A stretch of DNA of 13,219 nt, taken from Candidatus Nitrosopolaris rasttigaisensis (GTDB lineage Archaea; Thermoproteota; Nitrososphaeria; Nitrososphaerales; Nitrososphaeraceae). The position numbers and the translations under genes are program-made. The notes under the pieces were generated by a model. The model was not told where the DNA came from, ran no database searches, and saw only the letters and a list, made by a program, of their open reading frames with translations. Position 1 is the stretch's first letter; every line of letters begins with the position of its first letter. The stretch lies in NCBI GenBank assembly GCA_933226995.1, contig CAKOFP010000139.1, positions 1-13,219 on the forward strand. The letters run 5' to 3'. Positions 12,102-13,219 of this stretch are shown in pieces.

Positions 12102-12389
12102 ATGAGTGACAGCACAGGTGTAAAGTACCTGGTTCCTGTTAAACAGGTCGACAAACCGATAAAATTGACCGACGAAGCAAAGGTGGAGCTACGGAGCATC
12201 GGAATGATGGATGAGAAAGGCAAATTAAAGTTGAAAGGCGTGAGTGCCAAGATGCTGAAACGGATGAAACTAGAGTCAGTAGATTGTCCTGTTTTGAAAG
12301 CTGAGGTAGGGTTTGTCCAATGTTATGTTTGCAAGAATTTTCATAGCAGGGTAACAGGCCAGGTTTATTGTAAAGGGGAGCCACTTTGA
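12102..12389 (+). CDS. Cys-containing hypothetical protein, 95 aa
   Basis: ATG at 12102 to TGA at 12387-12389. The N-terminal half is charged and helical (LTDEAKVELRSIGMMDEKGKLKLKGVSAKMLKRMKL). The C-terminal third carries Cys62, Cys74, Cys77 and Cys90 in DCPVL...VQCYVCKNFHSRVTG...YCKG, with His81 between them. This fits a four-ligand metal site, either zinc-ribbon-like or Fe-S. SAKMLKRMKLESVDCPV reads like a hinge into that domain. A TATA-like TCTTATAG (12070-12077) lies 28 bases before the ATG, suggesting a leaderless mRNA. It precedes proS by 62 bases on the same strand. I recall uncharacterised thaumarchaeal proteins of this type but no function. Confidence 0.75.
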   Translation: MSDSTGVKYLVPVKQVDKPIKLTDEAKVELRSIGMMDEKGKLKLKGVSAKMLKRMKLESVDCPVLKAEVGFVQCYVCKNFHSRVTGQVYCKGEPL

Positions 12390-12451
12390 ATTTGGGCTCT
12401 CGCAAAACTTCATAAATCTAATCAGTCTGTTTTTCCCCGTTGGCTTCGGAA

Positions 12452-13219
12452 ATGCACGTTGGCATCAGCGTAAAAAAAAATGAGAATCTTAGTGATTGGT
12501 ATACTCAGGTAATCTGGAAGGCAGGGTTGGCAGACTATGCTCCTGTTAAAGGTTTCATAGTATTAAAGCCATATGGATATGCTATATGGGAGTTGATTAA
12601 GGACATCTTAGATCGTAAATTAAAAGAGACCGGGCATCAAAACGGTTTTTTGCCTGTATTGATACCCGAAGCTCTCCTAGCTAAAGAACAAGATCACTTT
12701 ACCGGATTTACACCGGAGGTATTTTGGGTTACAAGAGCTGGTAATAATGAGCTATCTGAAAAACTTGCCCTACGACCAACGTCCGAGACAATCGCGTACT
12801 CCTCCTTCTCTAGATGGATTGCTAGCTATAGAGATCTCCCAATCAAAATGAACTTTTGGAATACTGCATTACGTGCAGAAATAAAAGCGACAAAGCCCTT
12901 TATTAGAAATTCGGAATTTCTCTGGCAGGAAGGACATACCGTACACGCTGATGAAGAAGAAGCGAAGCAGGAAGTGATGCTGATTTTAGAGATTTATCAG
13001 CGATTGATCGAAGACCATTTGGCTATTGCTACAATAGCAGGACTAAAAAGCGAGAAGGAAAAATTTGTTGGTGCAGAGTATACTACTACTCTGGAGGGAA
13101 TGATGCCTGATGGCAAGGCGTTACAAATGGCTACTTCTCACCATCTGGGACAGAACTTTTCGAAGCCTTTCGAAATAAAGTACCTCGGCCAAGACAACGA
13201 CCAGCACTATGCTTGGCAA
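12452..13219 (+). CDS. proS: Prolyl-tRNA synthetase, 3'-truncated by the window
   Basis: Charges tRNA-Pro. The frame from the ATG at 12452 is open for 256 codons to the window edge. NLSDWYTQVIWKAGLADYAP and KGFIVLKPYGYAIWELI open the class II catalytic domain, followed by FLPVLIPE, LALRPTSETIAY (substrate-binding TSE) and the motif 2 region FIRNSEFLWQEGHTVHA. The FLWQEGHT wording is that of the archaeal/eukaryotic-type enzyme rather than the bacterial one with an editing insertion. The fragment ends in HHLGQNFSKPF and KYLGQD, before motif 3. A TTG at 12440, in frame, would add four residues; a TATA-like CATAAATC (12411-12418) would make that start leaderless, or give the ATG a leader of about 10 bases. 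The anticodon-binding domain is outside the window. Confidence 0.95.
   Translation, partial: MHVGISVKKNENLSDWYTQVIWKAGLADYAPVKGFIVLKPYGYAIWELIKDILDRKLKETGHQNGFLPVLIPEALLAKEQDHFTGFTPEVFWVTRAGNNELSEKLALRPTSETIAYSSFSRWIASYRDLPIKMNFWNTALRAEIKATKPFIRNSEFLWQEGHTVHADEEEAKQEVMLILEIYQRLIEDHLAIATIAGLKSEKEKFVGAEYTTTLEGMMPDGKALQMATSHHLGQNFSKPFEIKYLGQDNDQHYAWQ

Noticed and set aside
11735..12109. 124-codon + strand frame
   Set aside because: Mostly antisense to the HAD gene. Only the part from the ATG at 11981 could be separate, and a 42-aa product rich in adjacent Cys (CCC) with no motif is weak evidence.

Overview
The window is 13.2 kb of dense archaeal chromosome, most likely from the Nitrososphaeria/Thaumarchaeota (ammonia-oxidising archaea and relatives). 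The archaeal signs are SRP19, a Gar1-type H/ACA protein, a GTP-dependent dephospho-CoA kinase (DUF359), an archaeal-type myo-inositol-1-phosphate synthase, CofE for coenzyme F420, and an archaeal/eukaryotic-type prolyl-tRNA synthetase. Many genes also have an AT-rich TATA-like box 25-35 bases before the start codon and no Shine-Dalgarno, which implies leaderless or short-leader mRNAs. The narrower thaumarchaeal placement rests on my recollection of protein families (the DUF6775-like protein, the Thi4 type, the Cys-rich small proteins). No mobile element, CRISPR array, tRNA or rRNA was seen.

Layout. 1-1270 (+): the 3' part of a DCC-family thiol-disulfide oxidoreductase, a 54-aa ORF overlapping its stop codon, then SRP19 and Gar1. 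1271-2758 (+): a run of small genes. These are a two-helix membrane protein, a 47-aa Arg-rich ORF behind a strong TATA box, an 86-aa hypothetical, and two consecutive Cys-rich miniproteins of 49 and 43 aa. An orphan TATA box with a hairpin may mark a short RNA. 2759-4427 (-): an overlapping pair, Mrp/NBP35 Fe-S carrier ATPase then dephospho-CoA kinase. 4457-4739: a palindromic TATA box serving mrp and, in the other direction, an 81-aa gene that appears broken by one missing A. 4740-4966 holds nothing I can support. 4967-9134 (+): inositol phosphate synthase, Thi4 thiazole synthase, a DUF6775-like putative metalloprotein and thioredoxin reductase. 9119-11913 (-): a CysM-type cysteine synthase and TusA (ATGA overlap), CofE and a SerB/ThrH-like HAD phosphatase. 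12102-13219 (+): a 95-aa Cys-rich hypothetical and the 5' part of proS.

The genes are mostly housekeeping, with a visible lean toward sulfur and thiol chemistry: DCC oxidoreductase, Mrp Fe-S carrier, CoA synthesis, Thi4 with a cysteine at the sulfur-donor position, thioredoxin reductase, TusA and cysteine synthase. I found no obvious new multi-gene defence or mobile system. The least described material is the set of small ORFs between 421 and 2607, the possible short RNA at 2700-2747 and the broken divergent gene at 4495. Several starts are revised here (mrp 4427, HAD 11913, tusA 10374, DUF6775-like 7126), using promoter position, ATG over TTG, or both.
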